A stretch of DNA of 49,423 bases from Gymnopilus junonius (Eukaryota; Basidiomycota; Agaricomycetes; Agaricales; Galerinaceae), in contig JADNYJ010000256.1 in NCBI GenBank assembly GCA_015501075.1, positions 1-49,423 of the forward strand, written 5' to 3'. The stretch's first letter is position 1; each line of letters opens with the position of its first letter. Both the position numbers and the translations under genes were made by a program. Shown piece after piece: positions 33,571 to 44,265 of this stretch. Below the pieces are notes generated by a model. It was not told where the DNA came from. It did no database searches and saw only the letters and a list, made by a program, of their open reading frames with translations.

Positions 33571-34380
33571 GGGAGGTTCAAAGTTAGGCCGCCGTTCGCC
33601 GTCGCATTTCGCATCCCCGCATTTGATGGGATTATATAAGGGTATTTTTAATGTCCGATGTGACGGAACTGTGACCGCTCGCGTCGCGTCGCGTTTTGTT
33701 TACTACGTCTCTTTCATTCCCGTTCCACTTCCTGCACGTGCCACTGTCCTTACTCTACCTATCTTGAGAATCTTACACTCTTTATCTCTTTCTCTTCACT
33801 ATGCCACCCAAGGCCTCCAAGCCCAAGATTCCTGACATCCCCTGGGGAGACAAAGACGACGAGTTGATCTGGAAACTCCTGACAGAATGTGAGAAACCTG
33901 TCAATTACAAGGTTCTTTTCGGGAAGAAGAAGACCACAGAGGTGCGTAATAGTTCCCAGATTACTTTCTCATCTGCGTTCTGAGCGTTAGAAATAGAACA
34001 CCAGTGGAGACTCGAAGGCGGCCATGTTTAAACAGATTGCAGTGGTCATCCTTCCAGACCTCACTGCAATAATAAAGTGTTTACATCAAGAGTGTTTTCT
34101 TTCTGTCTTTGCTCAATTGTCCATTGGTCTGGAGGGGTAAAGATTTGGTGAATAAGCATAGACAAAATGTACTGGTTGATATATTCCTGATGTACCCCAA
34201 GCTGAGGCATAGTGAGGAGGGGAGGAAGCAAACTACGGATGAATAGATATCATGATTATCAGTGATCAGTGTTGGCATGGCTAGACATGACATTGTGGAC
34301 TTTAAAAAAACTTATATAATCCCATCAAATGCGGGGATGTGAAATGCGACGGCGAACGGCGGCCTAACTTTGAACCTCCC
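33571..34380 (+). mobile_element. Nested 810-bp element with 70-bp inverted repeats
   Basis: The first 70 bp (33571-33640, GGGAGGTTCAAAGTTAGGCC...) match the reverse complement of the last 70 bp (34311-34380) with a single mismatch. TA lies outside both ends (33569-33570, 34381-34382); ATT is an alternative reading. It sits inside the element 33529-35158. The inverted repeat contains a TATA-like sequence (ATTATATAAG), so each end may carry a promoter. It keeps only the first exon of a gene and is a deletion derivative. Confidence 0.85.
33801..33941 (+). pseudogene. First exon of a transposon-associated gene, rest deleted
   Basis: ATG 33801 begins MPPKASKPKIPDIPWGDKDD and continues to GKKKTTE at 33941, where a good donor GTGCGT follows. 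Without splicing the frame stops at 33983. It lies 160 bp inside the left inverted repeat whose TATA-like sequence could drive it. N-termini with MPPK, a Trp and a D-D-E-L-I-W helix, then a KVLFGK motif, occur on mushroom transposon proteins of unknown biochemistry; I am recalling this pattern rather than testing it. No further exon is visible before the right repeat. Confidence 0.55.
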
Positions 34381-34504
34381 TATTATTTCCCAGGCAAACC
34401 CCGTTATAATGCACATTATGATGCCCCAATTCCATTTATAGCTCTACTGGCCAAATTATAATCAAAGGGACTGATAAGATAATGCAAATTGGATGTTTGG
34501 TAAT

Positions 34505-34900
34505 GCCAGAGCTGGCTAAGCGGTCTGAGTGACCAAGTCCCAAGCTATCGGTTGGTTTATATGGCATTGAGTTCAACATCGATTCAGCATGATCCCCCTA
34601 AGATTTGACTGTCATTCAAAGTGCAATTAGATATTCTATATTTTACATCAATTATCACTGACATTAAGCAGCTAAAAGTAGGGAGGAGACCACTGTAGTG
34701 TCTGGATAGGAAAATATAGGGACTTTTGATTAATCAGGCCATTTTAGGAAGGTGCAGTCACTGGCGGTCACTGGCTGCTTTGAAGCTCTAGGTTCCTTTA
34801 ACATGAAAAAGCACTATAGCACAGCGGTAAGTTATACACATCTCAAGGTTATTATTTCAGGTAAGTCTCATGTTTGATTCAAGCATATGCCACTTAATTT
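34505..34900 (+). repeat. Two tRNA-like A-box/B-box units, possible SINE relics
   Basis: Unit 1: A-box TGGCTAAGCGG (34513-34523), and a weak B-box AGTTCAACATC near 34570. Unit 2: A-box TAGCACAGCGG (34817-34827), and a B-box-like GTTTGATTCAA near 34872. Both have A to B spacings of about 55 nt. Neither folds into a full tRNA by eye. They lie within the outer inverted-repeat element. Confidence 0.35.
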
Positions 34901-35158
34901 CAACAGTCTTAGGTAAGTAATTAAGTAAGTAAGAATCGTGAGAGCTGAAATACAAAGGTAAGGACGAAATAAGGAAAGTGCCCAGAGGCACTGCTTTCAT
35001 TTTCCTAACATAGGCCCTGTGCATTATAATCGAGCTCAAGCATTATAATTGGCATGCCGAATTATGGAATATCCACTTTGCATTATAATTGGATTATAAT
35101 TAAGGCTCTGCATTACCGGCATTATCAGCATTATAATGCCCTTAGCGGTTTTCCGACA

Positions 35159-36436
35159 GTAGGCATCAGACGGCATAGAATGGACTGCCTGACTGACAGC
35201 CAGCTGCGCGAATGCTCCATGTGCATCACAACGGCTGGACGCTTTCTCTCGTAACTTGGCACAATGAATGCATCGTATACGTAGACTAGCTACGTCAAAT
35301 ATCGTAGACAGTCTTTGAGTATTTACTTTCCAATGAATATATTACTTCATTTCGAAGATTCCCGCTTTTTTTCATTAGATTTGAAGAACTTCATATTACA
35401 TTACGATATTTGGCATGATTGGATATGTTATTACAATCGTCGATTGTGCCAAGTTTCAAGAGAAACGGTGGCGGAATGCATCCGTGGCAAGGTCATCTTT
35501 GTGTTGATGCACTCTCTCCTTGGGCAGTGGTGTCATGACCCCCTCTAACCCACCGGAAAAGTCAGACCTATTTCTGGGTCAGACCATTCTTGATAAGGTC
35601 ATACCCGCCAACAGCGGGGGTCATGGTCATGTTGACAGCTTCATCCACAAGCAACCCGCAACCATGGAAGACATTCTTGCAGGATGGAAAGAGACAGATA
35701 TCAACTAGCATTGTTGGTAAAAGTGACCCCTTTTTTACCAAGTGTAATTTACATAGGTAATTTACAGTAATTTACCAATTATATACATTTCTTGAGAATG
35801 ATCTGGTATAAATTGTAAAAAAGTATTTTTGCCTAGGAAGCAGTTGGCACATGCTCCAGGGAGCTATATACAGAGCCAACAAGTTGAGATGTTATCCTGC
35901 TCAGCTGGGAGTCTGGTAATGAAACTATACAGTTAGTCATCTGAGTTTCAAGCCACCAACCCACAGCCACTGTCCAGCCCCCTGGTTCAACACTGCTAAA
36001 AAAAAGCAAGTTTGATAGCTCCAAGTCAATGGCCATTCCCACTTGTTTTAGCGGGCCACTGCTTCACGTGGCAGGACAATGCTTTTCCAGCTTTGCGAAT
36101 AGTATTAGAATGCCTGTAATAGTATTAGACCGCCTGTATATGATGATAAGTAAAGTTTAAATATACGCCCTTCAGAATAAAATAGAATGCACCTTGAATG
36201 GCGAATCCGATAGTACCTTGCACCCTCGTACAGTGTCTACCTGCCTGCTCATTCGGTAATTGGCTGGTGTTCGGAGTGGAGGGAGACCAGATTGAGCAAG
36301 GTCAGATGTTGCAGTCATCATTGTGCGCATGGGAATTGTGTGTGGGTTCTGACGAGCTTGGGCGTGCATCCGAATTTGGTGCCCAATCACCTTCCCGATT
36401 GGAACAGCGCCAGCTATTCTTTTATTCCACCACACT
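35159..36436. other. Region without a recognised gene
   Basis: One plus-strand frame, 35532-35708, reads MTPSNPPEKSDLFLGQTILD and ends at TAG; its composition is protein-like, but I recognise no domain and see no convincing splice partner. From 35,740 to 35,790 the motif TAATTTAC repeats several times. Further right is AT-rich sequence leading into the small membrane-protein gene at 36,437, presumably its promoter. Confidence 0.35.
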
Positions 36437-37005
36437 ATGCTGTCCTTGCTCACAATTATCATTGCTTTGCCCCTTTTGTGTATTTTAGCATATGCTGGTT
36501 ACATTGGTAAGTTTGATGGTGTATTTTAGATGAGGAATAACATGTGTTATATAGGGAATCGAGATAGCTGTGTTCGAAGGGCTGGGGTGACCAGAGGGTT
36601 CTTTCAACAGTATTCGGGCTTCTTTCGTGAGTATATATTCTAGTGTTTTAAATTTTCTTCGAATTTTTGACGCAAAGTAGGATCGGGAAATGGAGGCAGT
36701 GGTGGAAGGGGCGGCGATGTCGGATCGCACAACCACATGACTTACAACCATATTGTGGTCAACGGAGTCGGCAATGGTAAGGTTTTTTTATCACAATCAT
36801 ATTGTAATCTTTCTAATCAAGCAATTTATCATGCTATCCTTTCTTGGTATTGCTATCACATTGATATGTGTCTGTAAAACATTTATAATTTAAAGATGCT
36901 ATTCAACATATGTCCAGGCAAATAGTCGAACTTGAGAAGTGCATCAGAGCGCTTGAGAACCACATCGAAAAGCTTGAGAATATTATAAGGGAAATCATAA
37001 ATTAA
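36437..37005 (+). CDS. Small protein: membrane segment, Gly-rich linker, Ile/Leu zipper (four exons)
   Basis: Exons 36437-36506, 36555-36626, 36681-36776 and 36896-37005; introns of 48, 54 and 119 nt have GT-AG borders, and all phases join, giving 115 residues with TAA. Residues 1-21 form a hydrophobic segment (MLSLLTIIIALPLLCILAYA), a signal anchor or signal peptide. Residues 22-48 are short and Arg-rich with aromatics. A Gly-rich part follows (SGNGGSGGRGGDVG), then an NH-rich stretch (HNHMTYNHIVVNGVGND). Residues about 88-115 are a four-heptad zipper with Ile at a positions and Leu or Ile at d (IVELEKCIRALENHIEKLEN is part of it), predicting a dimeric or trimeric coiled coil. No homolog recognised. 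The exons are too short to appear as open frames. CpG-containing codons are intact, unlike in the adjacent Helitron. Confidence 0.65.
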
Positions 37006-37429
37006 GCAGTATCAGGTCATTAAGATAAATCAGTATTGTAGATTGTAGACATATTCGCCCAAAAAAACGCATTTTACAAATTGAGACTATTTGCAGTGCG
37101 CTTGAATACCAAATCAGGCATAAATCGTCAAGACAGACATATGAAATGAGTTCGGTAGAGACACATTTTTGCATTCTGTGGCATAAGCAAATGGAGTTCG
37201 GGAAAAAAGCAATTCCATTGCAATTTGACTTTGCCAAAACAAGCCGTGTACAGACGTTGGCGCCCATGTAGTTTACTCTGTTCACCTGATATATAAAGTA
37301 CAGTAAATTTCGCTTTAAGAATAAAAAATTAGACCTGCGTTGAATGTTCAGACCGAAATTGTTATGTAGGTGACTTTACCTAAAAAGGCCTCATACAAAT
37401 ATGGATAGATGCCCGATGTTAATTGTTAC
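37006..37429. other. Intergenic: 3' side of the small gene and Helitron 3' flank
   Basis: No gene seen. It lies between the stop of the small membrane-protein gene and the hairpin that probably marks the Helitron 3' side. Confidence 0.4.
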
Positions 37430-37455
37430 ATAAGCAGCAGAGAGATGCTGCTTAT
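37430..37455. repeat. Hairpin at the Helitron 3' side
   Basis: ATAAGCAGCA (37430-37439) pairs perfectly with TGCTGCTTAT (37446-37455) around GAGAGA. Helitrons end in a short hairpin near their 3' terminus; this one lies 100 bp beyond the last coding block on the minus strand. I did not find an unambiguous CTRR end. Confidence 0.6.
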
Positions 37456-37522
37456 ATAAGAAATAATTTCTGTACAACTAAATTAACTGTAAATTATTTT
37501 TAGTTATTTCAGTTAATTAGTA

Positions 37523-37553
37523 TTATATAAGGCGGAGGAACCTGCTTATATAA
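37523..37553. repeat. Palindromic TTATATAAG hairpin, left copy
   Basis: TTATATAAG (37523-37531) pairs with CTTATATAA (37545-37553). The loop GCGGAGGAACCTG resembles that of the copy at 45965-45998. The two copies bracket the Helitron coding region. Confidence 0.65.
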
Positions 37554-38452
37554 TCAATGATCATCTTCATTATCTTCTGCATAGTAAATCCTCTTTAGGT
37601 GGTATATACAGTATATCAAATTTCTATCTTCTTGTGTTTTCAGCCAAGTAAGGTCTGAAAGGAGGTGCACTCGTCCTTCCTCTCTGCACGTCGATTTCAT
37701 CTGAATGCCATCATGGAACCATACCGTCCCAGTACGATCGAGCAATCTCGCAGTAAAATGTCCCCTCCTGAATATATAATTCCAGATAGTCCCAGAGTCT
37801 CCAGTACACCTGTATTTGTCGTTAGCTTAAGTTCTAAGCTAGGCAACATTCGGCCGTCTGGGTTTACCTGCACAACCATCATCTCCGGGACATTTTCCAC
37901 ACTTACATGCCTATGAAGTGTTTGTGTAGCTCCATCTGATTCACATTGTAGGCACTTTTTATCAGTGTCCCGGTTGATTATTAGGGGAATAGCATCTGCA
38001 ACACTGGGACTGTCGTACAATCTTTCTATATGTAGCATCGACACGAAGTTTCCGAAAAACGCAGATGGGTCTCGTTGATGCCCGCAATGGAGACATTTTT
38101 CTGTGCATATACCATGAACATTTCTTCCAAACATAGATGTTATCAAAGAACTTATGTCACCATATTCCGCACCCATAGGAAAGCTAACCTGGTCGTCGAT
38201 ATGTAAATCTTTTCTCACCAAATCTCGAGCCTGCTCCAGCATAATGGCTCGACTCGCGACCATTTTGAATTGTTCACATAGTTTATCCATATATTTGCTA
38301 TATGTTAACAAGCATGCAGTCCAGCTGTGCGGACGCTGATTCCAGACATTAAATAAAATCGTGAATAGAGTATCATATGGACAGCTGTAGTTCACGTTGT
38401 CCCAGACCAGACCTCTGGGGCAGACATCAATAGATACATTAGTCTGTCTCAC
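37554..38452 (-). pseudogene. C19-like (ubiquitin-peptidase type) domain at the Helitron C-terminus
   Basis: The frame 38452-37697 begins within a run following the helicase and has LVWDNVNYSCPYDTLFTIL (possible nucleophile Cys at 38383-38381), then two CxxC pairs (KCLHCGH and KCLQCE) as in the zinc finger of USP-type peptidases, and VENVPEMMVVQVNP. After a one-base insertion in a G-run (near 37,768) the other frame (37745-37554) gives GGHFTARLLDRTGTVWFHDG, the His box. This Cys, CxxC, His order fits a degenerate C19 peptidase. Attached to the helicase end, it may process the Helitron protein or counter host ubiquitination; that is inference. A frameshift also separates it from the helicase (near 38,450). 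Confidence 0.65.
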
Positions 38453-40728
38453 AGCTTGGTCACTTGTATTTTTTCTTCTGTATTCTGTGCAAGTTTTCGT
38501 TTATGCTTCTTCTTTTTCTTATCAAAGTCGACGGCCGTCAGTGTTGCAGTCATGTTATCCTTTTCGTTCCACAATGCATTGTCTGATGGAGTATGAAGTT
38601 TTGGCTCAGCATCATCCCACCTCAGATGCATATGCCAATCCTGTCCTTGGCAGTCCGTCCCTTTCCACTCCTGAAATTTCCTTATCAGGGGATTCCTTAT
38701 TAATCCTGAAACATGTCTGGGTAATTTATTCTCGTACCTGAGTAATGTAATTTCATTCAGTATCTCTAATTCTCTAAACTCTTGGTGCAGATATCCATTT
38801 TTTTTTCGCAAACCTTGAGTAATCTTTTCTGCATCGAAACCCTGCATTATCAGAGTGCCCGCCGCTGTAGCACTCCGCGATAGGGATGTATAATAGGATT
38901 GAAAGTCTTACAGTGACCTAGATCAACTACATTGTACGGTCGAGTTTTTCCTTGACTAGCAAAGTCCGTCATTGAGAAATTCGGGAGTACTTGCACTTGT
39001 GTGTGCTTGATCGATAAAGTACGCCATCTGGCATACTGCATTTAACGGAGATGGTCGTTTTTGGTATAGGCACAACGTTACATGGTAGACCAGGTATATT
39101 AACATCCTTAGGTGGATTCTGAAGCTTTACAAACAGGGTGTCAAGATGTTCCTTTCCGTGAGACCGACTGAACTGTCCCATCCACATACGTGGCCTTCCT
39201 GGCCTTTTGTTATACATAACTCAGTAGCATCATTGTAACATATCATTACTGGCATTCCAATACACAAAGATAGTTTCCCTGCTATATGATCACTGACAGA
39301 AGGGTCTGACTTTCACAGTATATCTTTTGTCCTATCTGAGAGCAATCTGATAGACTTCTTCTTGGTTTTGTTGTTTCTTCTTTTCCTGCAATGTGATATA
39401 TCATCTGGATCTTCCCCTAGCGAATCGTTAGAATAGAATTCCTTCAGGTCTTCACCTATATCATCAGCAAAGTGTACACATCCCACATTGTTAATCTCAT
39501 CCTTCTGTATATTCCATGCAGTAATGATGGGAACATTTCTAAAGTTTTTATTTTTTAGGAGCGATTCACCCTGCAGGCGTGTAACGATACGTGATCATAA
39601 GAACTCAATATCGGATTCTGTACAAGATGCATACCGCATGTTCTCTAGGGCTGTTCAGAACTTTGCATCATCCTCTGTCTGACTTCATTGTCTCATATTC
39701 TGTTTCAATATTACCACAGTTGTGACTTGGTGCCACAATAACTTCCCAATCATAATCTCCTGATCTCTAGGGGACATATCAGCGAGATCCTGTACAGATA
39801 CGTTACTGTAGAGAGCAGGCTTTCCGACAGGTGGAAGCTGAGCAAAATCCCCAGCAAATATAATATTCATTCCTCCAAATGGTTTGTCATGCTCGTTAGT
39901 CAAATCAGCAAGTCTGGCGCTTATCGCATATAGCTCATTACAGCCAACCATTGAAACTTCATCTAAAAATATGTACTCTACACCAGCTAATTTGGAACGC
40001 AATTCATTAATAGTGTTGGCATTGACTTTCAAGACGGAACCTTCTTTCCCATCTGCCATGCGAATTCCGAGCAAGGAGTGATAAGTGGAACCACCCAATA
40101 GAGCAGCAGCCGTGCCGGTAGGAGCCACGACTGTAAATCTATGGGATTCTTTTCTTCTATTAAACATTTCTATCACAGCTTTGATGACCTGGGATTTTCC
40201 AGTACCCCCCATACCCCCTAATTTCATTCTAAGCTGTTCTGGGGCCGCGGAGGCTGCATGGTTTGCTATGATTCTGAATGCACGCTCTTGCTCTTTATTC
40301 AAATGAAACTCCGCAATGATGTCATTTATAATAACATTACTGTGTTCTTTTTCAGATTTGAAGTCGTGCCTAAGATATTCGGCGTCTACAATATTAACTT
40401 GATTGAATGTATAACCATCAGATTGAGATGAATTTCCTGCTTCATGCTGTTTACTGGTGCCTGCTAAATTACGTTGTCTTTCTTTCAGTATAGAGTCTCT
40501 GCAATCTCTCACTACGTTTTTCCATGCACCTGACGAAAGTTTTGTTGTTGGTAGATCCTTCAACTTATCAATATTCTCCTCCACCATTGGACATGACTTG
40601 GCCCAGCCTGAATTCTGTAATATCCTATTTGCTTCTTCCTTTTGCCTTGCTCTCAGTCTTGCTTGTGGTGACAGAGAGTACTGGTCTGGATCATCACCAT
40701 CTACATATTCATACACGCCACCGTCCAT
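38449..40728 (-). pseudogene. Helitron Pif1-type helicase
   Basis: Motif I GGMGGTGKSQVIKAV, motif Ia VVAPTGTAAALLGG, motif II YIFLDEVSMVG and motif III AGDFAQLPPVG all lie in the open frame 40728-39685. Beyond it, interrupted by TGA at 39655-39657 and 39595-39597 (both at Arg sites), follow VPIITAWNIQKDEINN, GMPVMICYNDATELCITKGQ, and then ASQGKTRPYNVVDL (motif V/VI, about 38,970-38,930). 38847-38449 adds the mushroom Helitron block YLHQEFRELEILNEITLLRYE. 5'-3' DNA helicases of this type unwind the Helitron strand for rolling-circle transposition. Confidence 0.92.
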
Positions 40729-41261
40729 ATACGAACCGCATTCTCATCATCAGATCTGTCAGAATCGTATCGAAAGCTGTTGGGCATGCTAGCCTTTTTT
40801 ATAGTTTTTTGAAGCTGGGCATGATAATCATCTCTCTCATCCAAACACTCGTATTTCAAATTGAAATTGGCCATATACTTTCTATCACGAGGAGCAAAAT
40901 TATACGCCAGAAAAGCTTCATCCCATGTCTCTCCAATTTTCTTCAGAGATATTCCGTCCCTCCATGGTTTGAATAGCATAAGCATTGTCATGCAATAATA
41001 CTCTCTGTCACCTTGATCAGAGCGAGGAAGGCTTCCACCTACAAAATTGGGCACCATAGTATCCAACCTGCTCATGTCACACACCACCTCATGTGAATTA
41101 TGTAGAGGATGTTCAGGTAAAAACTTATGATGTGTCATACTCCGGGATTTACATTCACGGCCATGATTAGATCCAGCATTAAGCTTTTTGGCTCTTTTTT
41201 TGGGCTGCCTCCTTTTTGTGTATGTCTGAATCCATTGAAATAAATTCAAGTCAGAATACAC
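40701..41261 (-). pseudogene. Helitron segment between Rep and helicase
   Basis: The frame overlaps both neighbours by frameshift (41246/41261 and 40701/40728), a sign of single-base indels in what was one ORF. It encodes LPRSDQGDREYYCMTMLMLF and WRDGISLKKIGETWDEAF, the block that in fungal Helitrons links the Y2 region and the helicase. Confidence 0.8.
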
Positions 41262-43562
41262 ATCTGGTCGATATTTGTAGTCATCGACATTTGATCTGAC
41301 GATATATGACCCTTCTTCCCTCCTATAACGACCTTTTCACATAGCTCATCCTGTACTGTATCTACGTATTCCTTTTTAACCTGATTAGAATTTATCGAAG
41401 CGCCTGAATTATCATTAATCTCGTGCGGTACTTCGGCACTCTCACCCTTCTTGTCTTCTATGTCGGTTGCCCAGAATCGCCTAACGTCACCTACGTAACT
41501 CTTCCACCAGAACGGTATAAACTCATGACTTGTGTAGTGGTCAGGATTACCGAGGAGATACATGCAGGCCATTGGACTACCAATTTCGAGCTTTGAAGTC
41601 AATGCATTAACAATCTTCAGTATCAGTTTTCTAGCAGCTTCACCAGCTTTTATATCCTCACCAATCAATTCCGAGTTTTTTGAGAAGACATCAAATGCAG
41701 AAGAAAATACCTGGTGAGTCTTGAGCATAGGCTTGGTGATGTAATCAGTGATATACTTGACCGTTGCCTTCAAGGAAGTACCCGATTGTAAACTGGTGAC
41801 ATCGCTGTTGCATCGCAATAGATATGTCAGGCAGGTGAAAAGGTATTCATCATGGGTTCAAGCTTCTTCATAAAAATATGTCCGTCTGTCTCATCAACTT
41901 CCGTTTTAAGTCTGATTTCTCTGGGAAATCGCACCATGCAGACACCCTCTTTGTTCAGACACCCTTTTGGACCACTACGAGCTGCCTTTGCTATAGGGGT
42001 ATCATCTCCAGTAGAACTACCAGAGCCCGGCTCATCCTTTTTCAGCTTTGAAGACTTACAGGTATGCACATTTGATCTAGTCAAAATATCATCCACCACG
42101 CGCTCATATCCTGACCACCAAGCAGTAAACGACCCGCATTCATTGCAATCGCTGCTTGGAAATTGATCATCATGAACTATCTTGCAAATCTGTTTAGGAG
42201 GAGGAACAGGTAATGTTTGAGTTGGATCCTCATATGCTCCACTCTTATCTTGCTTGGCAGACTTAACCTTAATCGAGTGTATCCCCTTACCTACAATTCC
42301 ATTGTCAGGCCTTCTTGCCCGCACTTCATCTAATGTACCAGTCAGAAGCTCTCCTCTGTATGCACTTTCTAAGTATTCTATCAATGCCTTCTGGAAATCT
42401 GAATCTGACGCCATAATTCTGTCTCTGATCTCCTGAGGTGAAAGTGCACCCTTTATCCATAACAGCATATGTAAATGCAAAGTCAAGCGCCCCTGTTGTT
42501 CAACTGTTCCATAATAAGTGCCCATCTTACCATAAAGACCGGGATGATCTTCGCCCACACCAAGTACATGTTTGATAACGAGCCTCACCATCACGTCAAA
42601 AAACTTGGCAGCAGCAACAGGATTGCGAAGAATTAACAAATCTCTTTCGTCTGATGTCCTAAGCTCTGGCTTGAACGCGATATCCTTGTCCGCATAATAT
42701 AAACACAAAGGATGCTTATTATCAGCTGGTGAAAATGTAATGAACCACGAAGGAGCACCTCTGAAGGCCACCAGAGACCATATCTCATTTCTCATATACT
42801 TCTTGCTGGTGAGTGAACCCTTAACGCTGCCTCCTACATGATCCAAGTCATCAAGGAGTTTGAAACAAGCCTTTTCGTCATCAGTCGATGGGACGATGTG
42901 TTCACCATCTTTCATCCTCTTCGATATTGAATCCAGCATGTGAGGGTTAATTTCAAGCAGCCTTCTGGATATATCGTCAAATTTCTGTCGCTTGGCCATC
43001 AAAAAACTGCCTGTCAAACAATCCTTTATCTGTTCATGATTGAAGGCTATGATAGGAAAGTATAAATCAGTCTGAAAATGTTTATCATAGTACAGCAATA
43101 GGTTCTTCTTGTGTTCAGCTTCTGACAACTTTCGAGTATGTTGTTCCTGCCCCAATCCACCTTTCCCAATGGAAACAACCAAGGGAACATCTGAGGATAT
43201 ATCTGAGGGTTGCCGTAGATCGGCTGAGGATGCTCTTCATGCCCCATGGCCAATGCTAGCCCTCCATCCTCAAGATGTCGCAGTGCTCTGATTTTAATCT
43301 CCTTCATATCTATTTTCTCATATTCTTCACCGGTCAGACCATGTACAGTAAAAGGGCAAGTGCCGCTTTCAGTGCCATCTTCGATCTCGTTGTCGAACTT
43401 ACTCATGGCAGAGGCAATTTTATTTGATCCAGAATCATTGTGCCTGTAATCCACCATAACTGGTACTCCAGCCAATGGGTATGAATCAAGATTTTCTTGT
43501 GATATAACTAAGTCAGCATAATCAGAGTGATTCAGTTTGAGCCATTCCAAGGTGTCAGCCAC
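41246..43562 (-). pseudogene. Helitron Rep (HUH/Y2) domain
   Basis: Three frames joined by indels: 43562-43047 (ADTLEWLKLNHSDYADLVIS, a conserved Helitron block), 43182-41827, and 41818-41246. The catalytic HUH motif is TLHLHMLLWI (about 42,480-42,450). The Y2 motif is KYITDYITK (about 41,757-41,731) with two Tyr four apart, the nucleophiles that nick and join single strands. PMACMYLLGNPDHYTSHEFI follows. The parts before and after keep length and order, so only indels and stops destroy it. Confidence 0.93.
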
Positions 43563-43563
43563 T

Positions 43564-44265
43564 TTATTCTGCCATACAAATAGCGGAGTGGCTTGTATTC
43601 ATCTTCAGTAGGTCTGGCGGACCGATAAATACAAATGCTAAGATCTCGCTAATTTCTTCCTTACTCGGTGGTAGATGGGTGTAGACTTTTGCCATAGGAT
43701 TTGCAAACATGATGCAGTTTGCGATCATTTTCGCCCGACCTGATGACACACAGATGAGACATCTATTATGACGTATACAGGCTATCAGCATCTGCTCAGC
43801 AAATGTAAGATGTTGAAGCTGCTTTGGCACATTGCCTATCCACATCCCGTTAGCTAAAGATGATACAGGGATCTTATTTTTTTGTAAAGCATCTTCGCAA
43901 TGGGCGCAAATGTGTCTACAGTCCTGTGCTAATACGGGTCCATTAAGTTCTTCCACCTCATCCTCGGATGATGATCTCTCTTTTCGTGTTATACCACTAC
44001 AACACAGAATGCTCAAATCTAATTTAACCTTGTCCAGTAATTTTAGATGACATAAACGATGTAGCCTGCTGCAGACTGCGCAACCAGCTTCTTCAAATTT
44101 AGTGGGGTTCATGTCTTTGCAATAATTGGTGACAATATCCCTCACAAGGCGAGGTGTCGTTGGCGCTGGTGGAAATATCTCTTCAAGTTCAGACTCATTA
44201 TTTTTCAATGCAACTGCATCGACCTTTTTTTGGTCATTGATTTTTTTATCTCTCCACCTCTTCAC
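43564..44265 (-). pseudogene. Helitron N-terminal conserved region (Cys-rich)
   Basis: The open frame has FEEAGCAVCSRLHRLCHLKL, then CRHICAHCEDALQKNKIPVS, SLANGMWIGNVPKQL and ANPMAKVYTHLPPSKEEI. CxxC pairs suggest zinc binding. The same blocks precede Rep in fungal Helitrons. Two indels near 43,585-43,605 separate it from the Rep part. Confidence 0.8.

Larger units (their letters stand above)
33529..35158. mobile_element. Inverted-repeat element with CATTATAATG motifs, interrupted by a second element
   Basis: The left end TGTCGGAAAACC...GGGCATTATAATGC (33529-33559) matches the reverse complement of the right end (to 35158) with five central mismatches. GCATTATAAT-like motifs recur near both ends (34,408-34,460; 35,020-35,145), as transposase-binding subterminal repeats would. 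About 820 bp belong to this element; the other 810 bp are the nested element 33571-34380. No coding sequence of its own, no clear target duplication, superfamily not assigned. Confidence 0.65.
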
